DNA of 64,000 nucleotides from Aestuariibaculum sediminum (GCF_014596945.1 NZ_JACVXB010000001.1:742314-806313); one strand, 5' to 3'; positions 1 through 8,676 are shown, numbered from the stretch's first letter. Program-made: numbers and translations. Notes: generated by a model from the sequence alone, not told the origin.

Positions 1-829
1 ACACAAAACTCGCTGCAAGCACCTTTTCTTCGGCCGTAAGGGCAAAATTTGAAGAAGAAGTAGATTTACCAGCCTTTTTATTAGATTTTGCAATAGCCTC
101 CTTAATTATGCGATCTATCTCGGCATCAATTCTATCGGCCTCTTGTTGTTTGCGTTTAATTTGTGAAGCATAAAGACTTAAATTACTCTTTATGGTTTTC
201 ATTAGTTCACGATGTTGCAAACGTTCCACCTCCAGCGAGCGTTGCATTTCTTTATTTTCGGCAATTAATTTTTTCTTATCCTGCTGCTGTTTCAACAACT
301 TAGTATTGGTTTCCTGTAACTCGACAGTTTTTAACTTAATGGTTTCTCCTTGTTGCTTTTGGTGGTCGGCATACTGTTTCATGTATTGCAAACGCTTATA
401 GGCTTGTTTAAAATTAGTTGAAGACAGTAAAAACATAATACGACTTTGCTGATTTTTGCTCTTATATGACTTTACAATCATAGCTGCGTAATCTTCTTTT
501 AAAACCTTCAATTCGTCTCTTAAATCCGTGATTTTTTTCTGATTAGAATTTATTTGACGTGTTAAATAATTGGCCTGTTGATTGGTCACTTTTATTAAGT
601 TATCCAATACATTAATTTTGTAGTTGTAGCCTTCAATTAAAGATAACTGCGATTTCTCCTTAGATTTATTCTCGGCGCGAAGCTGATTAATTTTTTGAAT
701 TTCTCGTCGCAATTCCTGCCTGCGCGTTTCTAATTCCTTTTGCTTATTACTTTGCGCCAAAACAGTAGTGCTACTTACTAAAATAGCAAGAACTAAAAAA
801 AGTTTATATGCTGACGTTTTATAATTCAT
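1..829 (-). CDS. EnvC-like murein hydrolase activator, N-terminal part (runs off left edge)
   Basis: I translated this frame by hand; it is open from the ATG at 829 to the window edge, about 276 codons. Residues 1-26 form a signal peptide ending VLAQ. The rest is a long, highly charged coiled coil (repeated E/K/Q/R heptads, for example ETRRQELRREIQKINQLRAE), followed by a Lys/Ser-rich linker. This is the architecture of EnvC-type activators, in which a periplasmic coiled coil precedes a degenerate LytM/M23 domain that regulates amidases at cell division; that domain would lie off the edge. The start overlaps the DUF4292 stop by one base (TAATG), indicating translational coupling. Family assignment rests on architecture and gene order, since the M23 domain is not visible. 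Confidence 0.82.
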   Translation of the reverse strand, partial: MNYKTSAYKLFLVLAILVSSTTVLAQSNKQKELETRRQELRREIQKINQLRAENKSKEKSQLSLIEGYNYKINVLDNLIKVTNQQANYLTRQINSNQKKITDLRDELKVLKEDYAAMIVKSYKSKNQQSRIMFLLSSTNFKQAYKRLQYMKQYADHQKQQGETIKLKTVELQETNTKLLKQQQDKKKLIAENKEMQRSLEVERLQHRELMKTIKSNLSLYASQIKRKQQEADRIDAEIDRIIKEAIAKSNKKAGKSTSSSNFALTAEEKVLAASFV

Positions 830-1596
830 TAAAGTTCAATTTCTTTAAACCCTGAAGGTATTCTAAACGGAAATCTTAAATCTTCATTAAGGGTTACATT
901 TTTAAACTCCAGATTTATAATTAATTCTTCGTTTGCCTCTACCGCAAATACTTTAATGTTTTCTGGTAGTAACTGCTGACTTACTTTTTGATATGACAAA
1001 TAATCAACTTGTAAAAGCCTGTTTTCTTCTGGCTGCGCTATTTGCTGCGATTTCACTTTAAAGTTTACAGGATTTAAAAGAAAGAAAATTTCAAATAGTT
1101 CAAGTTGTTTCTTAGGCTGAACCACATAAATATTATCACTAACTTCAGAAGTATATTCTCCTTCTATTAAATTATAAATTGTTTCACCGTATAGTAAATT
1201 CTGAACTCTTTCAAAATTTAATTCGGTACCTAAAAGCGCACTTAAATAGGTAAAGTCGCCTTCAAAAAAGGTGTTATCTAATTTATTGTAAAAACTTACT
1301 TTTTCGGGTGTTATTAAAACTTTAACCACAGAAAAAGCAGCACTCATCCAAATGGTTTTATCCTTTTCAGCACGAAAACTTACGGAATGTGTTTGCGATT
1401 TATCCCCCTCCTGATAATTTATTCTAAGCTTAGCCTGAAGCGTTTTAAATTGAGCAGCCTGCTTGGTATTTTCTTTAATGAGCTGGCGCGTAGAAAGCCT
1501 TAAATTGGCATCGGATCCGTTTACACGTTTTGAAGACTTACAATTAAACATCAAACCTAACACTACGGTTAGGATGATATATTTAAGGTTGTTCAT
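829..1596 (-). CDS. DUF4292 lipoprotein, LolB-like
   Basis: This 255-residue protein has an N-terminal hydrophobic segment and a Cys at residue 19 (LMFNCKSS) that fits a Bacteroidota lipoprotein signal. The body is beta-rich, consistent with DUF4292. Order of features resembles LolB/LolA folds: an early F/L-x-L-x-A-x-L strand, a WMSA segment, then SVVKVLITPEKVSFYNKLDN and an aromatic-rich strand before a short helix. Known: LolB receives lipoproteins at the outer membrane in Proteobacteria. Inferred: this may be a Bacteroidota counterpart. It abuts the upstream TPR gene with no gap and overlaps envC by one base, so the three are surely co-transcribed. The exact function is not shown by the sequence. 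Confidence 0.8.
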   Translation of the reverse strand: MNNLKYIILTVVLGLMFNCKSSKRVNGSDANLRLSTRQLIKENTKQAAQFKTLQAKLRINYQEGDKSQTHSVSFRAEKDKTIWMSAAFSVVKVLITPEKVSFYNKLDNTFFEGDFTYLSALLGTELNFERVQNLLYGETIYNLIEGEYTSEVSDNIYVVQPKKQLELFEIFFLLNPVNFKVKSQQIAQPEENRLLQVDYLSYQKVSQQLLPENIKVFAVEANEELIINLEFKNVTLNEDLRFPFRIPSGFKEIEL

Positions 1597-2967
1597 TTAA
1601 TTTGAGTTTTCTAATTGTTTGGCTTTATCACTAAACGCTTTTGCTTTTGCCGTATTGTTTAACAAGGTGTGTGCCTTACTTAACTGATTGTAAAAATCGC
1701 GCTCCATATTCGTATCATCGATAATATAATCCAACCCCATTTCTAAGCTGGTTAAAGCCTTTTTTGGACTATTTAATTCGTTTAAGGCAACCCCATTAAC
1801 TAAATAAAATAAGGGTTGTGAAGGGTATTTTTGAAGCACTTCACTACTTTTTTGTTCGGCTTTAGTATACTGTTGCAAATCTATATAAAGTAATAACACA
1901 TTACGAATTACATTAAAATTTTCTGAGTTTATTTTTAACGATGCCTCAAAATATTCTAAAGCTTTGGGTTTATTTTTTTTAGACAAATAATATTGCCCTA
2001 ATTCTTCGAGAGTTTTACTATTGTTTGTATCGCCAACCAAGGCTGTCGCCTCAACTAAATCATTTTCATATTCTGGATTTTCGCCTACAAAATGAACAAA
2101 ATCGGTTAACACTTTAAGTTTAGCTTCGGGTTTTATTTCGCTACTTTTAATTACAATTTTCATTGACTCAATAGCCTTTTCAGCATTATCATCGTCGAGG
2201 TAAAATTTGTACAAAGCTAAATGTACCAATTGCGAATTGGGGTTAACCTTTAACAGTTCTTTGGCTGTTTCAAAAGCTTTTTCTTTTTCGTTATTCTCGC
2301 TATAGCGGAATATTAAAGCCAGATAATTTGCTTCGCGATCAGGGTCGTTTTCTACGCGCTCTTCCAAATTTTTAATCTGATCCTTTTTCTTTCCTGTGGC
2401 ACTGTAAATTTGATTGCGCATGACATCACGTCTTGGCGAAATACCTAATTCGGCATCTAATTCATCTAAAATTTTAAGCGCTTCTTTGTAATCTTTATTT
2501 CGAACATATAAGGACGCAAGATCTTCTTTATAATCGGTATGATATTTTACAAGCTGCTTAACGGTTTTAATGGCCTTATCGTAATCATTCTGAACTATAT
2601 AATACCCGTATAATTCATCTAAAAACCACTCATTATCGGGGTCTTTACTTACGGCTTTTTTTAAAGCGTCTTCGGCAGCGCCAAAATTTTTAAGCTTCAT
2701 ATAATTTTTACCTAGCTCGAAATACAGTACAGGCACTGAATTGTCGATATCGACACACTTAAGTAAGGCCTCAATCGAACGATCATAATTTTCGATGCTT
2801 TTCTGCTTTAAAGCCTCATAAAAGAATTCTTGAAATTTATCTTCAACATTACCCAAATCGTCGTCCGGTCTTTTATTAAAATCAACCTGCCCATAATACA
2901 TCTCGGGAAGTAAAAAAACTCCTAAAACAATTATTATACGTTTTATGTATTTAAAAGTGTTAAACAT
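1597..2967 (-). CDS. Tetratricopeptide repeat protein, secreted or periplasmic
   Basis: The 456-residue protein starts with a signal peptide (hydrophobic residues about 10-24, cleavage near MYYGQ) and then consists of TPR units from about residue 45 to the end. Typical helix pairs are visible, such as VLYFELGKNYMKLKNFGAAE and LEELGQYYLSKKNKPKALEY. TPR arrays act as protein-protein scaffolds. It lies directly upstream of DUF4292 and envC with no spacer, and downstream of the nucleotidyltransferase by 48 bases, so it probably belongs to an envelope assembly operon. No enzymatic motif is present and the partner is unknown. Confidence 0.85.
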   Translation of the reverse strand: MFNTFKYIKRIIIVLGVFLLPEMYYGQVDFNKRPDDDLGNVEDKFQEFFYEALKQKSIENYDRSIEALLKCVDIDNSVPVLYFELGKNYMKLKNFGAAEDALKKAVSKDPDNEWFLDELYGYYIVQNDYDKAIKTVKQLVKYHTDYKEDLASLYVRNKDYKEALKILDELDAELGISPRRDVMRNQIYSATGKKKDQIKNLEERVENDPDREANYLALIFRYSENNEKEKAFETAKELLKVNPNSQLVHLALYKFYLDDDNAEKAIESMKIVIKSSEIKPEAKLKVLTDFVHFVGENPEYENDLVEATALVGDTNNSKTLEELGQYYLSKKNKPKALEYFEASLKINSENFNVIRNVLLLYIDLQQYTKAEQKSSEVLQKYPSQPLFYLVNGVALNELNSPKKALTSLEMGLDYIIDDTNMERDFYNQLSKAHTLLNNTAKAKAFSDKAKQLENSN

Positions 2968-3015
2968 TAAGGGTTGTTTTAATAAATCTTATTCCGCTCT
3001 ATTGTCTGGACACAG

Positions 3016-4035
3016 CTATTCCAACACCGAATAGTCGCCTATACTTATACTTGTAAAGTTTCCATTATATTTCACATGGTTGCCAATCATTGCATCGTCT
3101 AAATTAGCATTTTTTATGCTTGTATGGTTTTGAATTAAACTATTTTTAATGATTGAATTATCAATAACACAATCATTTCCTATAGAAACATTAGGACCAA
3201 TAATAGTATCGGTTAAAACCACATTTTCTCCAATATAGCAAGGCTGAATAATTTCGGCATTGTCCAAAGTCACCGAAGAAGCAATCATTTGTTCTTTATT
3301 ATCATCTTGTAAAAACTGAAGCATTTTGCCATTGGTTTCTACGGTAATGGCTTTATTACCACAATCCATCCATTCATCAACTGTTCCTGTTTTAAATACT
3401 TTACCTTCAGCCATCATGCGCTTAATACCATCATTTATCTGATATTCACCTCCATTGGTAACGTTTTCATCTAAAACTTGTTGTAATTTCTCTTTTAATA
3501 CAGCTACATCTTTAAAATAATAAATTCCTATTACAGCCTGATTACTAACAAAAGTTTGTGGTTTTTCAACCAATTCTACAATCTCTTCATTTTCATTTAT
3601 TTTCACTACACCATAGGCTTCGGGATTATCGACCGTTTTGGTCCAAATCACACTATCGGCGTTTGGATCTAAATCAAATTCGGCACGAATTAAAGTATCG
3701 GCATAAGCAATAACCGCAGGCCCTGAAAGTGATGGTTTGGCACACATAATAGCATGTCCGGTGCCTAAAGGTTGATCTTGACGGTAAATAGACGCTTTTG
3801 CTCCTAAACCCTCGGCAAGCTCTTTCAGGCTTTGTACAACATCGTCACCAAACCAAGCGGGATCACCTAAAACAAAAGCGATTTCTTCTATAGGTTGTTT
3901 TAAAACTTTTGCTATATCTTTTACTAATCGATGTACAATAGGCTGACCAGCCACTGGAATTAATGGTTTAGGAACCGTTAAACTATGTGGACGTAATCGA
4001 GAGCCTCGACCCGCCATTGGTACTATAATTTTCAT
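3016..4035 (-). CDS. Sugar-phosphate nucleotidyltransferase with left-handed beta-helix tail
   Basis: The N-terminus carries the nucleotidyltransferase signature as MAGRGSRLRPHSLTVPKPL, a variant of GGxGTRLxPxT with the catalytic Lys in PKPL. Residues about 1-245 form the NTP-transferase domain; residues 250-335 carry hexapeptide-type repeats (IGENVVLTDTIIGPNVSIGN) typical of a left-handed beta-helix. The family makes NDP-sugars from sugar-1-phosphates. The bifunctional length (339 aa) and missing acyltransferase extension argue against GlmU. Substrate cannot be read from sequence; glucose-1-phosphate or mannose-1-phosphate are both possible. It sits between dut and the TPR gene on the same strand. 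Confidence 0.85.
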   Translation of the reverse strand: MKIIVPMAGRGSRLRPHSLTVPKPLIPVAGQPIVHRLVKDIAKVLKQPIEEIAFVLGDPAWFGDDVVQSLKELAEGLGAKASIYRQDQPLGTGHAIMCAKPSLSGPAVIAYADTLIRAEFDLDPNADSVIWTKTVDNPEAYGVVKINENEEIVELVEKPQTFVSNQAVIGIYYFKDVAVLKEKLQQVLDENVTNGGEYQINDGIKRMMAEGKVFKTGTVDEWMDCGNKAITVETNGKMLQFLQDDNKEQMIASSVTLDNAEIIQPCYIGENVVLTDTIIGPNVSIGNDCVIDNSIIKNSLIQNHTSIKNANLDDAMIGNHVKYNGNFTSISIGDYSVLE

Positions 4036-4094
4036 ATTTTATGCCCACAAAAATGGGTAACTTTTAAACGTTAATCTCTAATTTTATCATGAGG

Positions 4095-4112
4095 TTCCTG
4101 CTTACGCAGGAA
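4095..4112. repeat. Perfect palindrome, possible dispersed intergenic element
   Basis: TTCCTGC, a 4-base loop TTAC and GCAGGAA form a perfect 7-bp stem, two bases from the dut stop codon and within the only sizeable gap (78 bases) of this operon. It is GC-richer than its surroundings and followed by ACCTCAT on the minus strand. It lacks a T-tract on the minus strand, so it is a weak intrinsic terminator. It resembles small palindromic repeats scattered between genes in flavobacterial genomes (from memory); only this copy was seen here. Confidence 0.6.
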
Positions 4113-4113
4113 T

Positions 4114-4548
4114 TTATTTTACACCAGTACTACCAAAACCACCTTCTCCTCTGTCGGTTTCCGAAAGTTCCTCTACTGGAACCCATTCGGCACGTTCGTG
4201 TTTAGCAATAACCAGCTGAGCAATACGTTCGCCATTATTAATAACGAATTCTTCGTTTGATAAATTGACTAGAATAACACCAATTTCACCACGGTAATCA
4301 GCATCTACTGTTCCAGGAGCATTTAATACTGTTATTCCCTTTTTTGCTGCCAGACCACTTCTGGGACGCACCTGGGCTTCGTAGCCAATAGGTAATTCGA
4401 TAAATAATCCTGTTCCTACAATACTACGCTCTAAAGGTTTTAAAACTCTAGACTCGGATAAATTAGCACGTAAATCCATACCTGCAGAAGCCATGGTTTC
4501 GTAATGCGGTAAGTCGTGACTCGATTTATTAATAATCTTTATTTGCAT
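4114..4548 (-). CDS. dut: dUTP diphosphatase (dUTPase)
   Basis: All five trimeric dUTPase motifs are visible in 144 residues: motif I AGMDLRA, motif II RPRSGLA, motif [18 protein letters not shown], motif [11 protein letters not shown], and the flexible C-terminal motif [11 protein letters not shown]. The enzyme hydrolyses dUTP to dUMP and diphosphate, keeping uracil out of DNA and feeding thymidylate synthesis. Length is normal. Start ATG at 4548 is one base from the flippase stop, so it is co-transcribed with the upstream flippase gene even though the two functions are unrelated. Function is essentially certain. Confidence 0.98.
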   Translation of the reverse strand: MQIKIINKSSHDLPHYETMASAGMDLRANLSESRVLKPLERSIVGTGLFIELPIGYEAQVRPRSGLAAKKGITVLNAPGTVDADYRGEIGVILVNLSNEEFVINNGERIAQLVIAKHERAEWVPVEELSETDRGEGGFGSTGVK

Positions 4549-4549
4549 A

Positions 4550-6010
4550 TTATTTTTTTAAAAGCTGTTTGATTTGTTTTTTTTCTGAAAAGTAAATGAT
4601 GGTCAAAAATACAACTAACATTAAAATTCCTATACCATATACGCCTCTAAATTCGTAAAAAGATAATAAAGAGAAGCTTATGGAAACAATTAAGTATAAG
4701 CCTATCTTTTTTAGATTATAAGGTATCGGATAATATTTTCTTCCATAGCTATAAGACAAAACCATCATAACAAAATAGGCACTTAATGTTGCTATTGCAG
4801 AAGCTTTATACCCCATTTCTTTGATAAAAATAATATTTATACCTAAGGTAACCAATGCGCCAGCTATAGAAATATATGCCCCGAATTTGGTTCTGTCTGT
4901 AATTTTATACCAAACTGATAAATTATGATAAATACCTAAAAAGAAATTTGCCATTAAAACAATAGGCACTATCCACATAGCTTCCCAATAAGCTTCACTG
5001 CGAACAATAATTACTTTTAATACATCTGCAAAGACTACAACACCTAATAAAATTATTGATCCGAAAGCGACAAAAAACTCTAAAATTCTGGCATAATTGT
5101 CTTTGGCATTATGTGCTTTTGCCTGACTGAAAAAGAAAGGTTCAATTCCTAATCTATAAGCGGTAGCAAAAAGCGTCATAAATAAGGCCAATTTGTAACA
5201 TGCAGAATACATACCAATTTGCGTGTCGGCAATATTTTCGGGTAACAATTCTTTCAGTAATATTCTATCAAAAGTTTCATTTATAGAAAAAGCAATACCC
5301 GCTACTAATACGGGAAGTCCATAGGTAATCATTTGCTTCCACAACTTAGAATTAAAGTTAAACGAAATCTTTGTGTAAAAAGGAAGCATTAGCCCAAGTG
5401 TAACAGCACTAGCAACGAGATTAGCAATAAAAATGTAACTAATTTCAAAGTTAGGTTTATAAATGGTTTCAAAAATTGACAGTTTGAGTGACAATGGCTT
5501 TAATGCCAATAAGAAAAATAAATTGAGCCCTAAATTAATAGCTACATTTAAAATTTTTATAACCGCATAACGCATTGGTCGTTGTGTTGCTCTCAACCAG
5601 GCAAAAGGAATTATAACCAAAGCGTCCAATAGTAAAATCCAAATTACCAGATTGATATATTTAACATCAATATCTGTTAATGAAGCAATTTGATTTTGAA
5701 AAACTATTGCTAATACAAAAAAACTTACCGAAGATATTATTAATGAAATTACTGCAGTACCAATAACTTGATCCTTATCATCTTCTTTGTGGAAAAACCT
5801 AAAAAATGCCGTTTCCATACCATAAGCAAGAATCACGTTGAAAATAACAAACCAAGAGAATATAACATTTACCTCTCCATATTCTGCTACAGACGAGAGC
5901 ACCCCTTCTGTGGTATACAAAGGCACGAGTAGAAAGCTAAGCATTCGGGGAAGTACTGTAGCCAATCCGTATATAAAGGTTTGTTTAAATAATGTTTTAA
6001 GTCCGCCCAA
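4550..6010 (-). CDS. Polysaccharide flippase (Wzx/MATE-like, MOP superfamily)
   Basis: The 486-residue protein has about 12-14 hydrophobic segments spread along its length and begins [20 protein letters not shown], the usual start of Wzx/RfbX-type exporters. Members flip undecaprenyl-linked glycans across the inner membrane. This copy is 19 kb from the main glycan locus and heads an operon with dut, a nucleotidyltransferase, a TPR protein, DUF4292 and envC. That separate conserved-looking context suggests it serves a core envelope glycolipid rather than the variable surface polysaccharide exported by the second Wzx (42986-44566). The substrate is unknown. Confidence 0.9.
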   Translation of the reverse strand: MGGLKTLFKQTFIYGLATVLPRMLSFLLVPLYTTEGVLSSVAEYGEVNVIFSWFVIFNVILAYGMETAFFRFFHKEDDKDQVIGTAVISLIISSVSFFVLAIVFQNQIASLTDIDVKYINLVIWILLLDALVIIPFAWLRATQRPMRYAVIKILNVAINLGLNLFFLLALKPLSLKLSIFETIYKPNFEISYIFIANLVASAVTLGLMLPFYTKISFNFNSKLWKQMITYGLPVLVAGIAFSINETFDRILLKELLPENIADTQIGMYSACYKLALFMTLFATAYRLGIEPFFFSQAKAHNAKDNYARILEFFVAFGSIILLGVVVFADVLKVIIVRSEAYWEAMWIVPIVLMANFFLGIYHNLSVWYKITDRTKFGAYISIAGALVTLGINIIFIKEMGYKASAIATLSAYFVMMVLSYSYGRKYYPIPYNLKKIGLYLIVSISFSLLSFYEFRGVYGIGILMLVVFLTIIYFSEKKQIKQLLKK

Positions 6011-6082
6011 ACGCCAATATAATTTATCGCTAAAAATACGGTTTTACATAATGTTAACCAAAGAATCACTAGTGAATAAAAC

Positions 6083-6544
6083 TTAACGTTTTATCACATT
6101 TTCATATTTTAAAAACAACACCTCTTCATGCGCTTTATAGCTAATTATACATTCGTTTTCTTTTAAATTGTAGGTGGAAGTTTTAGGAATTTTAGGTACC
6201 GTATTACCAAATTCGGCATTCGGTTTATTACTCATTATAATATCCTCTTTATGTACAGTATCTAACTTTAAATAACCAACATACAACGTATCATTTATTG
6301 CTCGCAAGTCAGCTTGTTTTCCGCGAAAAAAAACGTCATTTAAAATTACATGATCTTTTTTATGCTTAATAACCACATAAACATTCACACCATTATCACT
6401 TTGAGAATCCTGATAATAAATTTCTGAAATTTCCATGGACTTCTTATTTGTTTCCGATGATTTTGCCGTTGCGCACTGACATAGAGTTAAAACCGACACG
6501 GGTATTAACATAATATAAGTTGCAATGTATTTTATTAGATTCAT
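6083..6544 (-). CDS. Hypothetical secreted or lipoprotein, 153 aa
   Basis: I do not recognise the family. Residues 1-25 form a signal sequence with two cysteines (LCQCATAKSS), compatible with a lipoprotein. The mature part is mixed alpha/beta and polar, with valine-rich strands (NGVNVYVVIKHKKDHVILND) and no enzymatic motif. It lies 72 bases upstream of the flippase ATG on the same strand and 91 bases downstream of the PNGase-like gene, from which it is separated by a terminator. It may have its own promoter: a TACTTTTG box lies 35 bases upstream on the minus strand. Confidence 0.7.
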   Translation of the reverse strand: MNLIKYIATYIMLIPVSVLTLCQCATAKSSETNKKSMEISEIYYQDSQSDNGVNVYVVIKHKKDHVILNDVFFRGKQADLRAINDTLYVGYLKLDTVHKEDIIMSNKPNAEFGNTVPKIPKTSTYNLKENECIISYKAHEEVLFLKYENVIKR

Positions 6545-6578
6545 GTTATTGAATTTAGGTAACCTAAAGATACTATTT

Positions 6579-6586
6579 CAAAAGTA
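6579..6586 (-). promoter_or_regulatory. Candidate -7 box (TACTTTTG) for the 153-aa gene
   Basis: On the minus strand the sequence TACTTTTG matches the Bacteroidota -7 consensus TAnnTTTG, 35 bases before the ATG at 6544 and just after the PNGase terminator. I see no TTG at the expected upstream distance, so support is moderate. Confidence 0.35.
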
Positions 6587-6593
6587 ATGCCAT

Positions 6594-6619
6594 AAAAAAA
6601 GCCTCATAATAAATGAGGC
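6594..6619 (-). terminator. Intrinsic terminator after the PNGase F-like gene
   Basis: A perfect 7-bp stem (GCCTCAT / ATGAGGC) with a 5-base loop is followed on the minus strand by seven T residues. It lies 17 bases past the stop of the PNGase F-like gene and should end its transcript. Confidence 0.85.
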
Positions 6620-6635
6620 CTTATGTGCTAAAAAT

Positions 6636-7739
6636 TTATGCTTCTCCTTGAATATAAACCGTTAAAGGAATATAGCCTTTCTGATCTCTAAATTCTGCCT
6701 CTGGTACATCTATTTTAAATTGATGTGACCCAGCTTTTAAATCCCCTAAATCATAAATTCGAATAGGTATTTTATTTCCAGGACACCAGTTATTCCAACT
6801 AGCCCAACTTTCATCACTTTTTGGTTTTCTACCATAAATTCCATTTCCTTGAGTATTTAAGGCTCTATAAGGTTCGCAGCTTTCACCTCCAGGCGTATAT
6901 CTGACCAATTCCTGTGTATCAAAATACAAGATGTGTTCTCTTCTTTTATATTCCTCGCCTCCTCTATTGGCTCCATGATTGGAACTGATTACATATAACT
7001 TCGCATGTTTGATATTTTTATCTAAGGTAAAATCCTTAATCTTTATGGTTTCACCTTCCACATCAGTGGCTTTATAATTATTTAACTTTTCTTGAGAATA
7101 CAGCTTAACGAATTTCTGATTGTTATTCTGATATTTTTTAGTTGAAGAAATTAGTTTAATACTTCCGCCATAGATATCACCTCTACCTTCACAGCCTGGC
7201 ACTTCCTTTTGAGCCGCATATGGCACGCCAAACAAATTAAACTGTAACCAAAAATCGTATTTTGCTCTTAAAGTTTTATTGTTTAACAGTTTAGCAACAT
7301 TGTTGATTTCGAACAGATAATCGACGCTATCAGGTAATTTATTTTTATTCATAAACGGCGTTATGTATCGAGCAATTTCCTGAGTTAAAACTACGTTCTC
7401 TTTAGCATATGCTTTATCTTTTTTTACAAAAGCAATCGCAACGTGTCCCAATCTATCGTAATTATCACATCGCGCATGAAGTGTAACTTGTAAGTTTAAT
7501 TTATCGCTAATCGCATTTAAATCTTCTTCAGTTAGCTTCTTAATATAATTGGAGTTATTGATGCGGATTACACCCGCCGGAACAGGCTCATCTACAGTTT
7601 TTCCGTAGCCATCATAGAATATGATATGATCATATATTAATCGCTCTGTTGGTACAATTTCCTGATTAATGGATTTACACCCCATAAGGGTTATTAAGAA
7701 TAAAAAAAGAATACTGTTTTTCATTATTTTGGGTTTCAT
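6636..7739 (-). CDS. PNGase F-like peptide N-glycanase, lipoprotein
   Basis: The C-terminal half matches the PNGase F fold (C-terminal domain, dopamine-monooxygenase-like jelly roll): NHGANRGGEEYKRREHI, then SCEPYR and ASWNNWCPG. In Elizabethkingia PNGase F the catalytic residues are Asp60, Glu206 and Glu118. Here CDNYDR keeps the Asp60 position and GGEEYKRR keeps the Glu206 position, while the Glu118 position looks like Asp (YDFWL); this is alignment by eye. The signal sequence ends LITLMGCKS, so it is probably lipid-anchored, unlike secreted PNGase F. An internal ATG at 7724 is an alternative start. Expected activity is release of N-glycans from glycoproteins. It is monocistronic, with a terminator 17 bases downstream. 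Confidence 0.85.
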   Translation of the reverse strand: MKPKIMKNSILFLFLITLMGCKSINQEIVPTERLIYDHIIFYDGYGKTVDEPVPAGVIRINNSNYIKKLTEEDLNAISDKLNLQVTLHARCDNYDRLGHVAIAFVKKDKAYAKENVVLTQEIARYITPFMNKNKLPDSVDYLFEINNVAKLLNNKTLRAKYDFWLQFNLFGVPYAAQKEVPGCEGRGDIYGGSIKLISSTKKYQNNNQKFVKLYSQEKLNNYKATDVEGETIKIKDFTLDKNIKHAKLYVISSNHGANRGGEEYKRREHILYFDTQELVRYTPGGESCEPYRALNTQGNGIYGRKPKSDESWASWNNWCPGNKIPIRIYDLGDLKAGSHQFKIDVPEAEFRDQKGYIPLTVYIQGEA

Positions 7740-7814
7740 TTGTGAGCCGAAAGTATAAAAAACAACAAGTAGGCTAAACTTTTTAATATAGATTTAGCAT
7801 TTCATATTGAAGCT

Positions 7815-7845
7815 AAAAAAACCTTCCTAAATTAAGAAGGTTTTT
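7815..7845 (-). terminator. Intrinsic terminator after the broken T9SS cargo gene
   Basis: AAAAACCTTC pairs perfectly with GAAGGTTTTT around a 9-base loop, and the minus strand continues into a T-run. It starts 10 bases after the stop codon of the interrupted T9SS cargo gene. Confidence 0.85.
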
Positions 7846-7854
7846 ATGAGATTA

Positions 7855-8532
7855 CTATTGCTTTATTATACGCTTATTTATTGTTCCAAACTCAGTTTTA
7901 ATCCTGGCGATATAAATTCCAGAACTTAATTCTTCAATATTGAAATTAGTAGTTTGTAAAGTTTTTAAAAGTTGTCCATTTAAATTATAAATTTCAACAA
8001 CTAATTGACTCATATCCTTAATCCCAACTAATTCTACTTCTCCTGAAGTAGTTGGATTTGGAAATACCTTAACGGAATTTACTATTGCTTCTTGATCATT
8101 AACACTTAAAGTATTCATACTGTAAACAAAATTATCAAAGTCACAAGAATAATGGTTTAAATTACCATCCAAAATAGTAAAAGTAACAGATTTAACTCCA
8201 GCTCAATTTAACGTATGATCTTGTTCGATATTCCCTGTAAAATTATAAAGATCGCCTTTATCTGATTCTACTTGAAAATTTCGGTCTTGCAAATAGGGTC
8301 CTACATGAAATGAAATAAAGTTCCAGATTTCAGAATTACTTGAACTACATGTGGCTGATGAAAACTGTTCATTATTACTTATGAATATTACTCCGTTATT
8401 TAGTGGTGTCCAACCACTAAAAGTAAATCCGGGTTCTGAAGCTCCTGATGAAAAGGTCATGGTCTGATTTTGACCAAAAGATAAAACGCTGAAAAATATA
8501 AGCGTAAAACAAAATGTAAAAGTATATTTCAT
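7855..8532 (-). pseudogene. T9SS cargo protein interrupted by an in-frame TGA
   Basis: One reading frame runs from the ATG at 8532 to the TAA at 7855, broken only by a TGA at 8205-8203. Upstream: signal peptide (MKYTFTFCFTLIFFSVLSFG) and a beta-rich domain ending DHTLN. Downstream in the same frame: AGVKSVTFTILDGNLNHYSC, then a type A T9SS sorting tail (VFPNPTT through KRIIKQ). Coding character continues through the stop, and TGA is one base from GGA (Gly), so a single point mutation or sequencing error is likely. The intact protein would be about 225 residues, exported by T9SS. As read, the product lacks its sorting tail and should stay in the periplasm. The mature domain is not recognised. 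Confidence 0.82.
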
Positions 8533-8555
8533 AGTATAAGTAGGTTGATTCACCA

Positions 8556-8563
8556 CAAAACTA
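8556..8563 (-). promoter_or_regulatory. Candidate -7 box (TAGTTTTG) for the T9SS cargo gene
   Basis: TAGTTTTG on the minus strand matches TAnnTTTG and lies 23 bases before the ATG at 8532. This supports 8532 as the true start, because the only longer reading begins with a GTG at 8556 inside this box. No clear TTG partner is present. Confidence 0.4.
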
Positions 8564-8610
8564 CCAACACCTTGTTAATATTTAATCACTTATACTTATA
8601 TATAACTAAT

Positions 8611-8646
8611 AAAAAAATGCCTTCCATATCGATGAAAGGCATTTTT
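8611..8646 (-). terminator. Intrinsic terminator of the atp operon
   Basis: AAAAATGCCTT pairs perfectly with AAGGCATTTTT around a 12-base loop, followed by a T-run on the minus strand. It lies about 30 bases past the atpG stop and closes the ATP synthase operon. Confidence 0.87.
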
Positions 8647-8676
8647 GATTTTATATCTTACAAATAAAACTTTATT

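Noticed and set aside
192-401. A plus-strand 69-codon frame rich in Cys and Ser
   Set aside because: It is the antisense of the EnvC-like coiled coil on the minus strand; its composition reflects reversed Lys/Glu/Gln codons and it has no recognisable domain.
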